NCBI GenBank assembly: GCA_036723975.1
Contig: DAIMGJ010000005.1
Span: 1-64,000 of the forward strand
Origin: JAILEN01 sp036723975
Lineage (GTDB): Bacteria > Bacillota > Clostridia > Lachnospirales > Lachnospiraceae
Length of the DNA stretch: 64,000 nt
Reading direction: 5' to 3'
Shown: one piece after another, positions 51,772 through 60,629 of the stretch
Layout: each line of letters starts with the position of its first letter
Numbering within the stretch: position 1 is the first letter of the stretch
Notes under the pieces: generated by a model
What the model was told of the DNA's origin: nothing
The model's database searches: none
The model's input: only the letters and a program-made list of their open reading frames with translations
Program-made: the position numbers and the translations under genes

Positions 51772-52674
51772 CTACATCGTAGGAATCTGAATGTAGATGC
51801 CCATTCCGCTTCCCGGGCGGCTCTTTGCATAAATCGTGCCGCCGTAAAAGCTGACAATGGCTTTTGCCTGGAAAAGTCCCAGGCCGTTTCCACTGATACG
51901 GTTTGAACCCTGATAATTCAATTCAAAAATATGCTCGGTCTCGTCAGAAGAGAGTCCCTCTCCGGTGTCCTTGCATACCACAAATATATCATCTCCTATA
52001 GAAGAAACCGTAATAATCAGGCTTCCGTGGCGATTCATATATTTAATGGAATTGTCTACGATATTGCGAAACAGGATGCGCAACAGATTCTGATCCCCAC
52101 GCACCAACAGGTTTTCCTCTCCGCTGGAAATCTGAATATTCAGTCCCGCCTTTGCAGCATCATCATGAAATTCCCTGGCAACGGATTTAGCTACCTCGAT
52201 AATATTTACGGTGGTAGACTCGCTTCTCTCCGGAAGATACTGGGGCAACACGCTTGATACATCAAATTCGCCCTCTTCACTTTCCGTTTTTTTTGTATCC
52301 TTCTTTTGTGCTACAGCCAACTCCAGCGCATCTATTTTTTCAATAAGCTCTGCGTTTTTCATATTCGCAGCAGTCAATTCCTCCTGCAAAAGAGTCACTG
52401 CCTTTTCCTGTTCGTCAATCTCCTCTTTTAAACGGTCGGTATCCATTCTCCATTCCCGTTTCACAGAGACGATTCTCTCGTTTAATTCATCTACCTCTCC
52501 ATCCGTTTCACTGTGTTCCGTCACGATGGAATAGGCAAATAAAAGTAACAGCACGCTATGTACCACAAAAGGAATCATAAATGTCCATCTGGGCAAAAAA
52601 AGCAAGAAAAGGATTGATAACACATAACAGACAAACGCTGCAATTAAAAGATTTCTCTGTCTTATCGTAAGCAT
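51772..52674 (-). CDS. Membrane histidine-kinase-like ATPase without an evident phospho-acceptor histidine
   Basis: 300 residues. Two membrane helices (residues about 8-27 and 31-50) are followed by a coiled coil (about 60-125) and a HATPase_c domain with N-box ILFRNIVDNSIKYMNRHGS, G1 VVCKDTGEGLSSDETEHIFE, and G2 RISGNGLGLFQAKAIVSFYG. The usual H-box with HExxTP is absent; the corresponding segment is VAKSVAREFHDDAAKAGLNI. It may phosphorylate or bind a non-standard partner, such as the neighbouring STAS or RsbW-like proteins. The start ATG at 52674 follows GGAGGAAGG. Confidence 0.8.
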   Translation of the reverse strand: MLTIRQRNLLIAAFVCYVLSILFLLFLPRWTFMIPFVVHSVLLLLFAYSIVTEHSETDGEVDELNERIVSVKREWRMDTDRLKEEIDEQEKAVTLLQEELTAANMKNAELIEKIDALELAVAQKKDTKKTESEEGEFDVSSVLPQYLPERSESTTVNIIEVAKSVAREFHDDAAKAGLNIQISSGEENLLVRGDQNLLRILFRNIVDNSIKYMNRHGSLIITVSSIGDDIFVVCKDTGEGLSSDETEHIFELNYQGSNRISGNGLGLFQAKAIVSFYGGTIYAKSRPGSGMGIYIQIPTM

Positions 52675-52725
52675 GAAAAAAATTCCTTCCTCCACAAACA
52701 AAAAATCAAAAAGAATCGAACTATC

Positions 52726-55092
52726 CTAGAATCCGCGAACCTCTTCTCCGAAAATCATATCCGCATAGGGTTCAAAATCGGCGCGGGTAAATACGCGGCC
52801 TACTTTAACAAACTCAAACTGAATCGCCTTTAAATAATGGCGCATGCAAACCTTACCGTTGGCCGTTTCATCCTCTGCAGCCAGAAACGCCGCATTTAAA
52901 ACGCAGTTTTTGATATTACCACCGGCAAACTCAAATTTCTCCGCAATAAATCTGAAATCCACATCCTCATCCAAGGGCGTGGTCTTTGGAACTGTGGTTC
53001 TCCAAAGCATCTCACGGGTATCCTCGTTGGGGAACTGGAATTCAACGATGTATTTCATACGTCTGAAAAATGCCGGGTCAATGTTGTGCTTGTAGTTTGT
53101 AGCCAGCACACATACGCCGTCGTAAGCTTCCATTTCCTGTAGCAAAAGCGCTGTTTTGTTGTTGGCGGACGCCTGGTTGGAACCACCGTCATCCGCACGC
53201 TTTGCAAAGATGGTATCGCACTCGTCGAAAAACAGTACGACATTACACTTCTTGGCTTCTCTGAAAATCATGGAAAGAGATTTTTCCGTTTCACCTACGT
53301 ACTTATCTACTACCTTAGAAATATCCACGCGATACAACTCCAGGTTTAACTCGTGCGCCAATACCTGTGCCATCATGGACTTTCCGGTACCGGGAGCACC
53401 GTATAATAAAACAGTAAGACCACGACCGTAGGGGTACTTTTTCATGTAGTTCCAGTCTTCGTAGACCTGCTTCTTATGGTTCATCTGCTCGATGGCATGT
53501 CCGATCTGCTCTCGCTGATCCGCATTCATTACGATATCTTCAAAGCCGAACTTCGCCTCCACTCGGGTAGCCTTTTGAGAAAGTTCGGAAGACATCTGGG
53601 CATTGCAGGATTTAAACAATGTGGCTCGGTTAATCTCCTGCTTTTGGTCCATGACCGCCAGAGACTTACCGTATCGCACCGCATCCCGAATCTTTCCGGG
53701 AGTAAACAAAAACTTGGTGGCCATTTCAAAGAAGTCCACATCTTCTCCAAACTCAAATCCCTTGGAGTAGTAATCCCAGCAGGCCACGCGTCCGTCAATA
53801 TCCGGTGCCTCAAGGGTAAGAAGGGTAATCTGTTCTTTTGTAATCTCCTTAAAGTTGATGGTCTCTTTGGAATTGGCAAATACCATGATGCCCTTTTCCG
53901 TAAGCTTGGTGAAAAAGAGATCCATGTAGCCAAAGAATTTTTCTTTTTCCTCTTCACGGTACTGCAGTTCCTCTAAAACACAGCAGGCATCCGTTAAAAT
54001 ACACTCTCTGGTCACCGCCCAAATGGCACGCTCCACGTAAGAGTAATCATATACAAATAATTTCTTACAGTTAACGGAAATGGCTCGCATAGAGTTTTCC
54101 CGACAGAATTTCTTGATAAAGAACTTTCGACCGCTGCCTTCGTCTCCCATGTAGGAAAAAATACGACTGCCATCCTGATATGCAATCTTCATGGCTTCCA
54201 ATACATTTTCATTACAAAGGATGTCATCCAACTTTTCTTCATCCTTGGTCAGCATACGAATGAAACGGATGTAATTTTCATCCAACTTCAAAGGCTCACG
54301 ACCGAAAAGGAAGTCAATAATTCTCTTGTCCGGAGACACAGCCGTAGAAAATGGCATGGAAGGTACCACCCGAAGATCCAACACCGGTAACAACTGCTCT
54401 AAGCATACCGACATATCTCCGTAAGCACCCGTAATGGAATAGGTATTACCGTAATACAATCGTCCCGCAGACTCAATGGTAGGGGAAGAAAGATTACCGT
54501 TTTCGTTGATAATCTGAAAGATACCTGCATAGTCTGTCTGTGTGGAAGACAAAATACCGCAGGCAAAACAAAAGATGGTAAAGGGATCAAATCCCATTTT
54601 TACGCACAATTCATAGAAAGGCATCACCACTCCCGCTTCCTTGGAAGCTGCTGCCTTTTTCTGGATATCGATCAAACGCTGGGTCACATCTACGGTTACA
54701 ACGATAGGAGCTTCTTTTGAATCCTCCGATTCTCCACTGCTCTCATCCTCATCACCTTCCGTGGAAAATGCGCCCAAAAGAGACATAAACTCATCATCTA
54801 ACTCCTCATTAGCAGAAGTTTCCGATAAAAGATCCTCCTCAACAGAATTTGCATCCACGGTAGCGGACTGGCCCTGATTTTGATCCTGTTCAAAACGAAT
54901 CACATGATCTTTTGCCGCATCACTGGCGATCTCCAAGTCCGGATAAAGCACGTTTTTATATCCGCCCTGTCCATTGGAAAAGGTGGTTTTCATGCTTTCC
55001 AAATATACACTCAGGCATCGGTTGACGCAGTCAAAGACATTCTTCATGTATTCATCATAACTTGTAAAAATGTCATTATTCTTAAGTGCCAA
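52726..55092 (-). CDS. AAA+ ATPase of the contractile injection system type
   Basis: 788 residues. The C-terminal AAA+ domain has Walker A LLYGAPGTGKSMMAQVLAHE (565-572), Walker B CNVVLFFDECDTIFAKRADD (about 619-624), sensor-1 CVLATNYKHNIDPAF and arginine finger FFRRMKYIVEFQFPNE. Upstream, residues about 310-480 form a second, degenerate AAA-like domain (FSYMGDEGSGRKFFIKKFC). The N-terminus contains an acidic linker (about 80-128). This long two-domain layout matches the ATPases encoded in extracellular CIS loci (Afp15/Pvc15 type), whose job is not fully known but which are needed for particle assembly. The start is TTG at 55092 after AGAGGGGGAG. The promoter with the shared direct repeat lies at 55139-55173. 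Confidence 0.85.
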   Translation of the reverse strand: MALKNNDIFTSYDEYMKNVFDCVNRCLSVYLESMKTTFSNGQGGYKNVLYPDLEIASDAAKDHVIRFEQDQNQGQSATVDANSVEEDLLSETSANEELDDEFMSLLGAFSTEGDEDESSGESEDSKEAPIVVTVDVTQRLIDIQKKAAASKEAGVVMPFYELCVKMGFDPFTIFCFACGILSSTQTDYAGIFQIINENGNLSSPTIESAGRLYYGNTYSITGAYGDMSVCLEQLLPVLDLRVVPSMPFSTAVSPDKRIIDFLFGREPLKLDENYIRFIRMLTKDEEKLDDILCNENVLEAMKIAYQDGSRIFSYMGDEGSGRKFFIKKFCRENSMRAISVNCKKLFVYDYSYVERAIWAVTRECILTDACCVLEELQYREEEKEKFFGYMDLFFTKLTEKGIMVFANSKETINFKEITKEQITLLTLEAPDIDGRVACWDYYSKGFEFGEDVDFFEMATKFLFTPGKIRDAVRYGKSLAVMDQKQEINRATLFKSCNAQMSSELSQKATRVEAKFGFEDIVMNADQREQIGHAIEQMNHKKQVYEDWNYMKKYPYGRGLTVLLYGAPGTGKSMMAQVLAHELNLELYRVDISKVVDKYVGETEKSLSMIFREAKKCNVVLFFDECDTIFAKRADDGGSNQASANNKTALLLQEMEAYDGVCVLATNYKHNIDPAFFRRMKYIVEFQFPNEDTREMLWRTTVPKTTPLDEDVDFRFIAEKFEFAGGNIKNCVLNAAFLAAEDETANGKVCMRHYLKAIQFEFVKVGRVFTRADFEPYADMIFGEEVRGF

Positions 55093-55138
55093 AGTACTCC
55101 CCCTCTTACTTTAAAAAAAAGCACTATTTATCAACATA

Positions 55139-55173
55139 ATTTTACATCTTTTTGCGCAACAAAACCGCAACAT
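55139..55173 (-). promoter_or_regulatory. CIS promoter 1 with direct-repeat element
   Basis: On the minus strand ATGTTGCGGTTTTGTTGCG (55155-55173) contains GTTGC twice, 11 bp apart. Then 10 nt, then the -10-like TAAAAT (55139-55144), about 47 nt upstream of the AAA+ gene start. It matches the element at 60646-60664 in 16 of 19 positions with identical spacing to the -10. Confidence 0.55.
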
Positions 55174-55200
55174 TTCCGTTTTGAAAGAAACAGCCGTTTT

Positions 55201-55443
55201 TCACTCTTTCGTATGGAAAATCGCCGTGCGATCAAACACACTTTTTGCGGTATTGATGGACTTCTCATCCGGCTGGTCAAACACACTTTTCTTGCTGTTT
55301 AAGTTCATCATAGGAATGGGCTCATCATAGGCATAGCCCATCTCCGTACCATTTAAATCGTCGTAATAGTACTGCGCCCTCTTTTTATCCAGTTCTTTTT
55401 TATTCTCATTTGCGTCAGAAATGATTCGATCCGTAAGCTTCAT
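55201..55443 (-). CDS. Small uncharacterised CIS-locus protein (80 aa)
   Basis: 80 residues, not recognised: MKLTDRIISDANENKKELDK, then RAQYYYDDLNGTEMGYAYDE, then FDQPDEKSINTAKSVFDRTA. It contains two SVFD repeats (KKSVFDQPDEKS and AKSVFDRTA). Charged, probably partly disordered. The ATG at 55443 has GGAGG 6 nt upstream. It lies between the 544-residue protein and the AAA+ ATPase, so it is probably a cargo adaptor, chaperone or structural accessory; none of these is shown. Confidence 0.65.
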   Translation of the reverse strand: MKLTDRIISDANENKKELDKKRAQYYYDDLNGTEMGYAYDEPIPMMNLNSKKSVFDQPDEKSINTAKSVFDRTAIFHTKE

Positions 55444-55473
55444 ACTCTGCCTCCAAGCAATCACATAAACAAA

Positions 55474-57108
55474 TTATTTCTCAAGCTTATTATCCGTCTT
55501 TTTCTGTGCTATTTCTTGATATTTCTTATAATCAGCCTTATATGCTTCTAAAAATCCCTTAAAAAGGTCAGGGTCGGGTGCCACGTATTCAATATCCGCA
55601 CTTGCTCCCTGTTTTGGATTCACACTATACTTTCCTTTCATATAAAACTGGAAAATAAGATGATAACTTCTGTATGCGTCAAAATATGCCGAAATCGCTT
55701 TGTCTTCTTCTAAAAACTCACCCACCTTTGGCAAAAACTTGGAAAGACCCTCAAATGTAAGGGTACGCAAAGACATTTCGGAAGCATATTCCGGATTTTT
55801 TACCAATTTTTCCATGCACTCGGGGCTTACGTTTTCCAGGCTTTTCTGTTCAGCCAAAGGATTTATCAGCTCTTTTTCAATCTCTTCCGGTGGAATAAGA
55901 TTTGGTGCCTCTTTATAGACCCGTTTCATTTCCTTTTTCATGGCATCCGTAAGCTCGCTTTCCGCCTTTTTATCCCCTTCACGAATCTTTCGGATTGAAT
56001 TACAAACGCCCACATTAAACCAGTGATTGTTTAAATCATCCACACTTTTCGGCTCCCATTTTTCATTGTATTTTACAGGTCGAAGCATATTACCGGCCAA
56101 ACGGGATATTTCGTTCTGATAGCGAAACTGGATATTGGGGTCAAAGGAATACATATATTGTGGGTTATGCACGTGCTGGTTCTGTAATCGAAAGGTTTTC
56201 AAAATCTCATAGCTTTCCTTTGTAAAATGCTCTACTGCTTTGGGCTGTGATTTCTTTTTCTTTTCTACTTCTTCCTCAAAGCTCTTTATATAATCAGACT
56301 CATGGCGTCCCTTTTTTAATCCCGCTTCCTTTTCGATTTCTTTTCTTCTCCAATAGTCCATCTTATGGGCTTCTTCCATCTTTTCCCCTGGGCTGTCGGA
56401 TTTCCAATCAACTCCTTCGCCTATCATTTCTGCGTTGGCACGACCCTCACCGTATCGGTGCATATCTCTTTCTGCCTGTCGAATCTTTTCCTCCAATTCG
56501 GTTTCATAGTTTTTTAAATCCAACGTGCTGGCCTTTTTTGCCAAATCAAGAAGTAATAAATTCCCTTTTAATTCAGCTTTTGCTTTCCGATACAATTCAT
56601 CCTGCTGACCGGTAGACTTTACCTCTGCTGCCTTTTTCATGGCTTCGATGCGTTTTTCCAAGATTGCTTTTCGAAGGTCAAATTCCTCCTGCTGAGAGAT
56701 ATTGGTTCCCCTGGCCTTGCAATCCTCTCTTATCTGATTTAATCGAAGGCTTATTTTGCCCGCTTCATTGTAAAGTTTAGAGGTTTCTTTTGCCCGTTTC
56801 TTGCGCTTATATCCACTTCGATTGGTATGTGCCTTTGCATACTGATTCAAAGAACTGTTTTTGGATTTTGAGAGGCTTTTATACTTTGTCTCTTTTTCAT
56901 CAATCATTTCTTTGCTGTCAAAATAATATTTGCTTCTTTCCTGAAAAGAAGTGACTGCATAACGCTGATACTGAAGCTCGATATCATCTTCCGCGTCAAC
57001 ATACATTTTATCCCCGACGCCATATACAGGTGCTTCTTCCTGTTTTTGAATATTTTTAAACTGCTCTTTCTGACGTTCTTTTTCAACGTAATCGTAAAAA
57101 TCTCCCAT
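55474..57108 (-). CDS. Uncharacterised charged protein of the CIS locus (544 aa), candidate cargo
   Basis: 544 residues, no recognised catalytic domain. The N-terminus is MGDFYDYVEKERQKEQFKNI. A very basic patch lies near residues 85-110 (TNRSGYKRKKRAKETSKLY), then coiled-coil-like helices (about 110-300) and a predicted globular helical C-terminus (about 300-530) with HNPQYMYSFDPNIQFRYQNE and YFDAYRSYHLIFQFYMKGKY. No signal peptide or membrane segment. The N-terminal MxDF pattern is shared with the 495- and 710-residue proteins of the locus. It follows the two acetyltransferase-like genes. Effector, scaffold or tail-associated protein are all possible. Confidence 0.6.
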   Translation of the reverse strand: MGDFYDYVEKERQKEQFKNIQKQEEAPVYGVGDKMYVDAEDDIELQYQRYAVTSFQERSKYYFDSKEMIDEKETKYKSLSKSKNSSLNQYAKAHTNRSGYKRKKRAKETSKLYNEAGKISLRLNQIREDCKARGTNISQQEEFDLRKAILEKRIEAMKKAAEVKSTGQQDELYRKAKAELKGNLLLLDLAKKASTLDLKNYETELEEKIRQAERDMHRYGEGRANAEMIGEGVDWKSDSPGEKMEEAHKMDYWRRKEIEKEAGLKKGRHESDYIKSFEEEVEKKKKSQPKAVEHFTKESYEILKTFRLQNQHVHNPQYMYSFDPNIQFRYQNEISRLAGNMLRPVKYNEKWEPKSVDDLNNHWFNVGVCNSIRKIREGDKKAESELTDAMKKEMKRVYKEAPNLIPPEEIEKELINPLAEQKSLENVSPECMEKLVKNPEYASEMSLRTLTFEGLSKFLPKVGEFLEEDKAISAYFDAYRSYHLIFQFYMKGKYSVNPKQGASADIEYVAPDPDLFKGFLEAYKADYKKYQEIAQKKTDNKLEK

Positions 57109-57135
57109 AATCTGCTCTCCTTGCTTTTATCTGGA

Positions 57136-57969
57136 TTACCACTGTGCCTCGTAAATCTTTATACGCTGTGCATTTTTAAAAAACCTGGTAGACAATGCCA
57201 TGGCACTTTGAGATACAATATCAAAAAGGATCTTCTTATCCGGATAGTTATGTTCCAATTCCTCTGCCACTACGCATAAAATCTGATACAAATCCTTTGG
57301 ATTTTTCCCGTATAGGTAAGTCAACAGAATATATTCTCCTTTTGACTGGGATAACAAAATAGAGGTCGGAACCCCGCCATCCTCCGTAGTAAGACAAAGT
57401 TCCGGTATGCAGGTCTTTTCAAAATACTCCTTATCCAATATGGATAAGTTATCTTCCACCAGTGAAAACGCCAGTTTTTTGTATTTAGACGTTTGATTAA
57501 AGAAACGTAGAGGCACATTTTTTGATACGGCTTTCGCGGTTTTCAAATCCGTGGAAGTATAGAATTCTTTTGCTTCCGTAATATATCTTTCATGAGAATA
57601 TTCCGTATCTATAAACATTCTCTCTCCGTAACAGGATTTAAAAAAAGATAATAAGATATCGTTTTCTTCATCAACCACAGGGAACTGACAAATCACCGGC
57701 ATTACGCCTGTCTCCTCAATAAATGCATTGGCTTCTGTCAAAAGACCTCTGCCGATTCCGATATGCCTGAGTTCCTCCGGTACATAAAGCCACTGAATCA
57801 GATATTCATCCTCTGCCTGTGAAATCACGATTGCACCGGCTACAAGCCTTCCCTCGCCCATGGTCGCCCCGATAATCACGGACTCTTTCCCAAAATAATC
57901 CTCATCCGGCAATACGGTAGAAAAACTATTCTTATTATCCTCTGTTACAAGTACATATTTTATTTCCAT
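57136..57969 (-). CDS. GNAT-fold protein of the CIS locus, copy 1
   Basis: 277 residues. The N-terminal GNAT acetyltransferase domain has motif A IQWLYVPEELRHIGIGRGLL (acetyl-CoA loop pattern GIGRG), preceded by VAGAIVISQAEDEYLIQW. The C-terminal half (about 140-277) looks like a second, degenerate GNAT-like domain (LCLTTEDGGVPTSILLSQSK). GGGGGGAT precedes the ATG. It is followed 27 nt later by the 544-residue gene. The substrate is unknown; modification of cargo or a particle part is a plausible guess. Confidence 0.7.
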   Translation of the reverse strand: MEIKYVLVTEDNKNSFSTVLPDEDYFGKESVIIGATMGEGRLVAGAIVISQAEDEYLIQWLYVPEELRHIGIGRGLLTEANAFIEETGVMPVICQFPVVDEENDILLSFFKSCYGERMFIDTEYSHERYITEAKEFYTSTDLKTAKAVSKNVPLRFFNQTSKYKKLAFSLVEDNLSILDKEYFEKTCIPELCLTTEDGGVPTSILLSQSKGEYILLTYLYGKNPKDLYQILCVVAEELEHNYPDKKILFDIVSQSAMALSTRFFKNAQRIKIYEAQW

Positions 57970-57987
57970 GTCAATCCCCCCGATTTT

Positions 57988-58803
57988 TTAAGACAGTTTA
58001 AAAAGACAAATCTCGCTTTTCTTCATCTTGGCAAAGTATTTGTCCGGCAAATCCTTTTGATTACTCTTTGAACAAAGAAAGCGAAAACAGGTATCGTTAT
58101 CACCTTCTCTGGAATAAATATTTTTCAATACATAAAAACAGGCATCACAGGTTTGCTCACTAATTCCGTGAAACCACGGAATCTCCACTTTCTCTTTACT
58201 GTCTTCACATAGCAATACCGCAGATATCTTATTCCTTGTACTGCAAACAATCCCCTCACCGAATCTGTCATTATCGATACCATCCCATGGGATTTGAAGG
58301 AAACGATCATGGGGTGAATTCATAATAAACGGCAATAATTCCTCCTCCGGATGCTGACTGATGTAGGTCACCTTCATGTTAAGAGTTTTCGAATCCGGGG
58401 CAGGTATGTCTTTCATATCCGAAAGTCTTCCCTCCATATAGTAGCAATCGCTTTCCTCTTCTGTAAAACCATAACCCTTCATTTTCTTACATTCATCTTT
58501 GTCATCTTTTGGGACAAAGATATGCACTGGAAGCATGGGATCTTCCTTTATAAAATCCAATAGACTCTTTTCCACCACTGATGCATCCTGACCGGATACC
58601 GTCATAAGATTATGTATCAAAATAAATTCCGGCAGTACCTCCACGATACACAGTCCCAGCACTTTCTTATTCTTTTCATCATAGGCTCCCAGTCCAACAT
58701 ACTTTCCGGTGTCACAGCCATAGATTTCTTCATTGGTCATATATGGCATATAGTCAGATAAAATACCGGAATCAATGACTTCTATTGCTATATTTTTTGC
58801 CAT
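57988..58803 (-). CDS. GNAT-fold-like protein of the CIS locus, copy 2 (degenerate)
   Basis: 271 residues, same two-half layout and similar length as its neighbour at 57136, with alignable strands (NKKVLGLCIVEVLPEFILIH; IPWDGIDNDRFGEGIVCSTR; EKVEIPWFHGISEQTCDACF). The acetyl-CoA loop G-x-G-x-G/A is not present, so catalysis is doubtful. GGAGGT precedes the ATG. It probably arose by duplication of the neighbour or a common ancestor and may act with it as a heterodimer. Confidence 0.55.
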   Translation of the reverse strand: MAKNIAIEVIDSGILSDYMPYMTNEEIYGCDTGKYVGLGAYDEKNKKVLGLCIVEVLPEFILIHNLMTVSGQDASVVEKSLLDFIKEDPMLPVHIFVPKDDKDECKKMKGYGFTEEESDCYYMEGRLSDMKDIPAPDSKTLNMKVTYISQHPEEELLPFIMNSPHDRFLQIPWDGIDNDRFGEGIVCSTRNKISAVLLCEDSKEKVEIPWFHGISEQTCDACFYVLKNIYSREGDNDTCFRFLCSKSNQKDLPDKYFAKMKKSEICLFKLS

Positions 58804-58806
58804 ATA

Positions 58807-59091
58807 TTACTTACCTCCTATGAGTGCCTCAATATCATAGAATTCGGGATGGTCTTTTTTGTATATCTCGTCAAAGTTCCCCAAAAAGTCATCCGGTTCT
58901 TTATCGCCGGCTTTTTCCACTGCCTCCTTGTAGTACTCCGTAAACGCAGCTTCATATTGAGATGCAAGTTCCTTCATTTTTTTCTTAAGGTCATCCGGAA
59001 TATCTTCACCAACCTCCCGGTAGATCATCATTTTCCACCCATTGGTTGACTCACTGATCATTCTCATTTCACCCATTGTTAATTCTCTCAT
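58807..59091 (-). CDS. Small acidic protein of the CIS locus (94 aa)
   Basis: 94 residues, not recognised: MRELTMGEMRMISESTNGWK, then YREVGEDIPDDLKKKMKELA, then DDFLGNFDEIYKKDHPEFYD. Predicted mostly helical with net negative charge. GGAGAT precedes the start. It lies directly downstream of the ADP-ribosyltransferase-like gene, the usual place for an immunity protein or a loading chaperone, but neither is shown. Confidence 0.6.
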   Translation of the reverse strand: MRELTMGEMRMISESTNGWKMMIYREVGEDIPDDLKKKMKELASQYEAAFTEYYKEAVEKAGDKEPDDFLGNFDEIYKKDHPEFYDIEALIGGK

Positions 59092-59114
59092 ATTTCTAAT
59101 CTCCTTTTATATTT

Positions 59115-60602
59115 CTAGAAAAGCATAGGCTCGAAATTATCATCCTTTCTGATAAACTGACCATCTTCGGCTATGGAAAATGCGCCTCTGTCGGAGGTGA
59201 TGTAGTAATCAATATCTTTACCGCATCCCTCATTCAGCTGAACCGTGTTATATCCAAAGAAAGCCAACATGGCAGTAATTGCCGGATATACTGCGCCTCC
59301 ATATCCTTCTTTCAGCTCTTTATCCTGGAAGAACTGATATACCTTCGGATATTTTTTCTTTAAGGCTTTAATCACTTCTACTCCATCGTTGTAGTTAATA
59401 ATTCTGGCTTTCTCGTTCAGCATCATGGTAAGCTGGACAGATCCCTCATTTTCTCCAAACGTCCAGCTGTGATTACTTGCTCTCTTATCGATTTTTTCTT
59501 TTTCTTCCTCCGTTTTTCCTTCGGAATTTTTCACAGATCGTACCGCCGTATAAGTACCTTTACCGTAATTTCCCGCACTGTAATACTGACGATTTAAGCC
59601 GTCCTCACGCTCTCCCTTAAGCTGTTCTGCCAACCCTTTGCAATCCTTTAAATCTCCAAATGTATTCATGGTATGATACATCTTAATCTTAAGAGGCGAT
59701 TTCTTTATCTCCTCATCAAAAGTTCCGCAAATACGTGGCTTATGAGACGACCATCCAATGGCATTAAAGAATCTTGTGGAAAGATTCGCAGACTGATTTT
59801 GATCGGCAGGAAGTTCCTTGATGCTTGCCAAAATCTGTTCCATCTGGGTATCCATCAAAGTCCGTTCCTCATCCGTCATCTCGGACATTCCCTGCAAATC
59901 CAGATACATCCTGTCATAAGCGCTCTTGCAGGCTTCCTCTGTAGCCTGTTTCTTTTCCTCTATCGTTGCCTCTTCGCCAAGTTCGGAATAAACCCTGTAT
60001 TTTTCCTTTTGGGTTTGCGCTGTGGTATTCTTTGTCTCTTCAATCAGTCTCTGCACCTGATCCGCAACCTGTTCAATCATGGCTTTTCGTCTTTTACCCG
60101 TGCTACTCCAAGGTTTTTTAGAGGAAATATATCTGTCACAGCTTTCTTTAATTCTCGTAAGAAGAATAGATGCTTCGTTCGCTTCCCCGTTTTCTTTCAC
60201 CAGATTGTAAAGTTCCAAATCCGTGGCAACGCTGTTAAACTCATCGGAGTTTCCTCCTCTGTCGCTGTTTTTCAGGAAAACTTCCATATCCTTAAGGGAA
60301 AAATTATCGTAATACCCCTTTTCTTTATCGGAAAATCCCTTTTTACCTGATTTGTCCAACTCTGCTTTGCGTGCTCTGGTTTTGTTGTGCCAGGCTGCTT
60401 CAATATCCTTTTTCCTCTGAAGATGAGCACTCTTTTTTTCCGCCCATTCCGCCGGATTATAGGAAGCCTGTTCCATATTTAGGAACCGAAGATTCATATC
60501 CCGATAGCCAAGCTCCGTGGACTCCTCCTTGTTCATATTTACATTTAGTTCATATGCCTTAAGTTTTTCCGATTCCCGATTTAAATTTCCAAAATCTCCC
60601 AT
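59115..60602 (-). CDS. Candidate injected toxin with C-terminal ADP-ribosyltransferase-like domain
   Basis: 495 residues. The N-terminal 280 are charged and helical (MGDFGNLNRESEKLKAYELN at the start) with no signal peptide. The C-terminal 190 residues fit the order of an ADP-ribosyltransferase fold of the H/R-Y-E type: KIKMYHTMNTFGDL (309-312), NYGKGTYTAVRS (346-353), ASNHSWTF (376-382), LNEKARIINY, then FFGYNTVQLNEGCGKDIDYY and ITSDRGAFSI (450-477), which resembles the closing strands of such toxins. The catalytic residues cannot be fixed without alignment. The ATG at 60602 follows GGAGGAG; a longer in-frame reading to 60704 crosses the promoter and is rejected. It has its own promoter with the shared repeat. 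Confidence 0.6.
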   Translation of the reverse strand: MGDFGNLNRESEKLKAYELNVNMNKEESTELGYRDMNLRFLNMEQASYNPAEWAEKKSAHLQRKKDIEAAWHNKTRARKAELDKSGKKGFSDKEKGYYDNFSLKDMEVFLKNSDRGGNSDEFNSVATDLELYNLVKENGEANEASILLTRIKESCDRYISSKKPWSSTGKRRKAMIEQVADQVQRLIEETKNTTAQTQKEKYRVYSELGEEATIEEKKQATEEACKSAYDRMYLDLQGMSEMTDEERTLMDTQMEQILASIKELPADQNQSANLSTRFFNAIGWSSHKPRICGTFDEEIKKSPLKIKMYHTMNTFGDLKDCKGLAEQLKGEREDGLNRQYYSAGNYGKGTYTAVRSVKNSEGKTEEEKEKIDKRASNHSWTFGENEGSVQLTMMLNEKARIINYNDGVEVIKALKKKYPKVYQFFQDKELKEGYGGAVYPAITAMLAFFGYNTVQLNEGCGKDIDYYITSDRGAFSIAEDGQFIRKDDNFEPMLF

Positions 60603-60629
60603 GTTTTCTCTCCTCCTTTTTATATGCAA

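Noticed and set aside
53476..53976. A 166-residue plus-strand frame inside the AAA+ ATPase region
   Set aside because: Antisense shadow of a well-supported ATPase gene.
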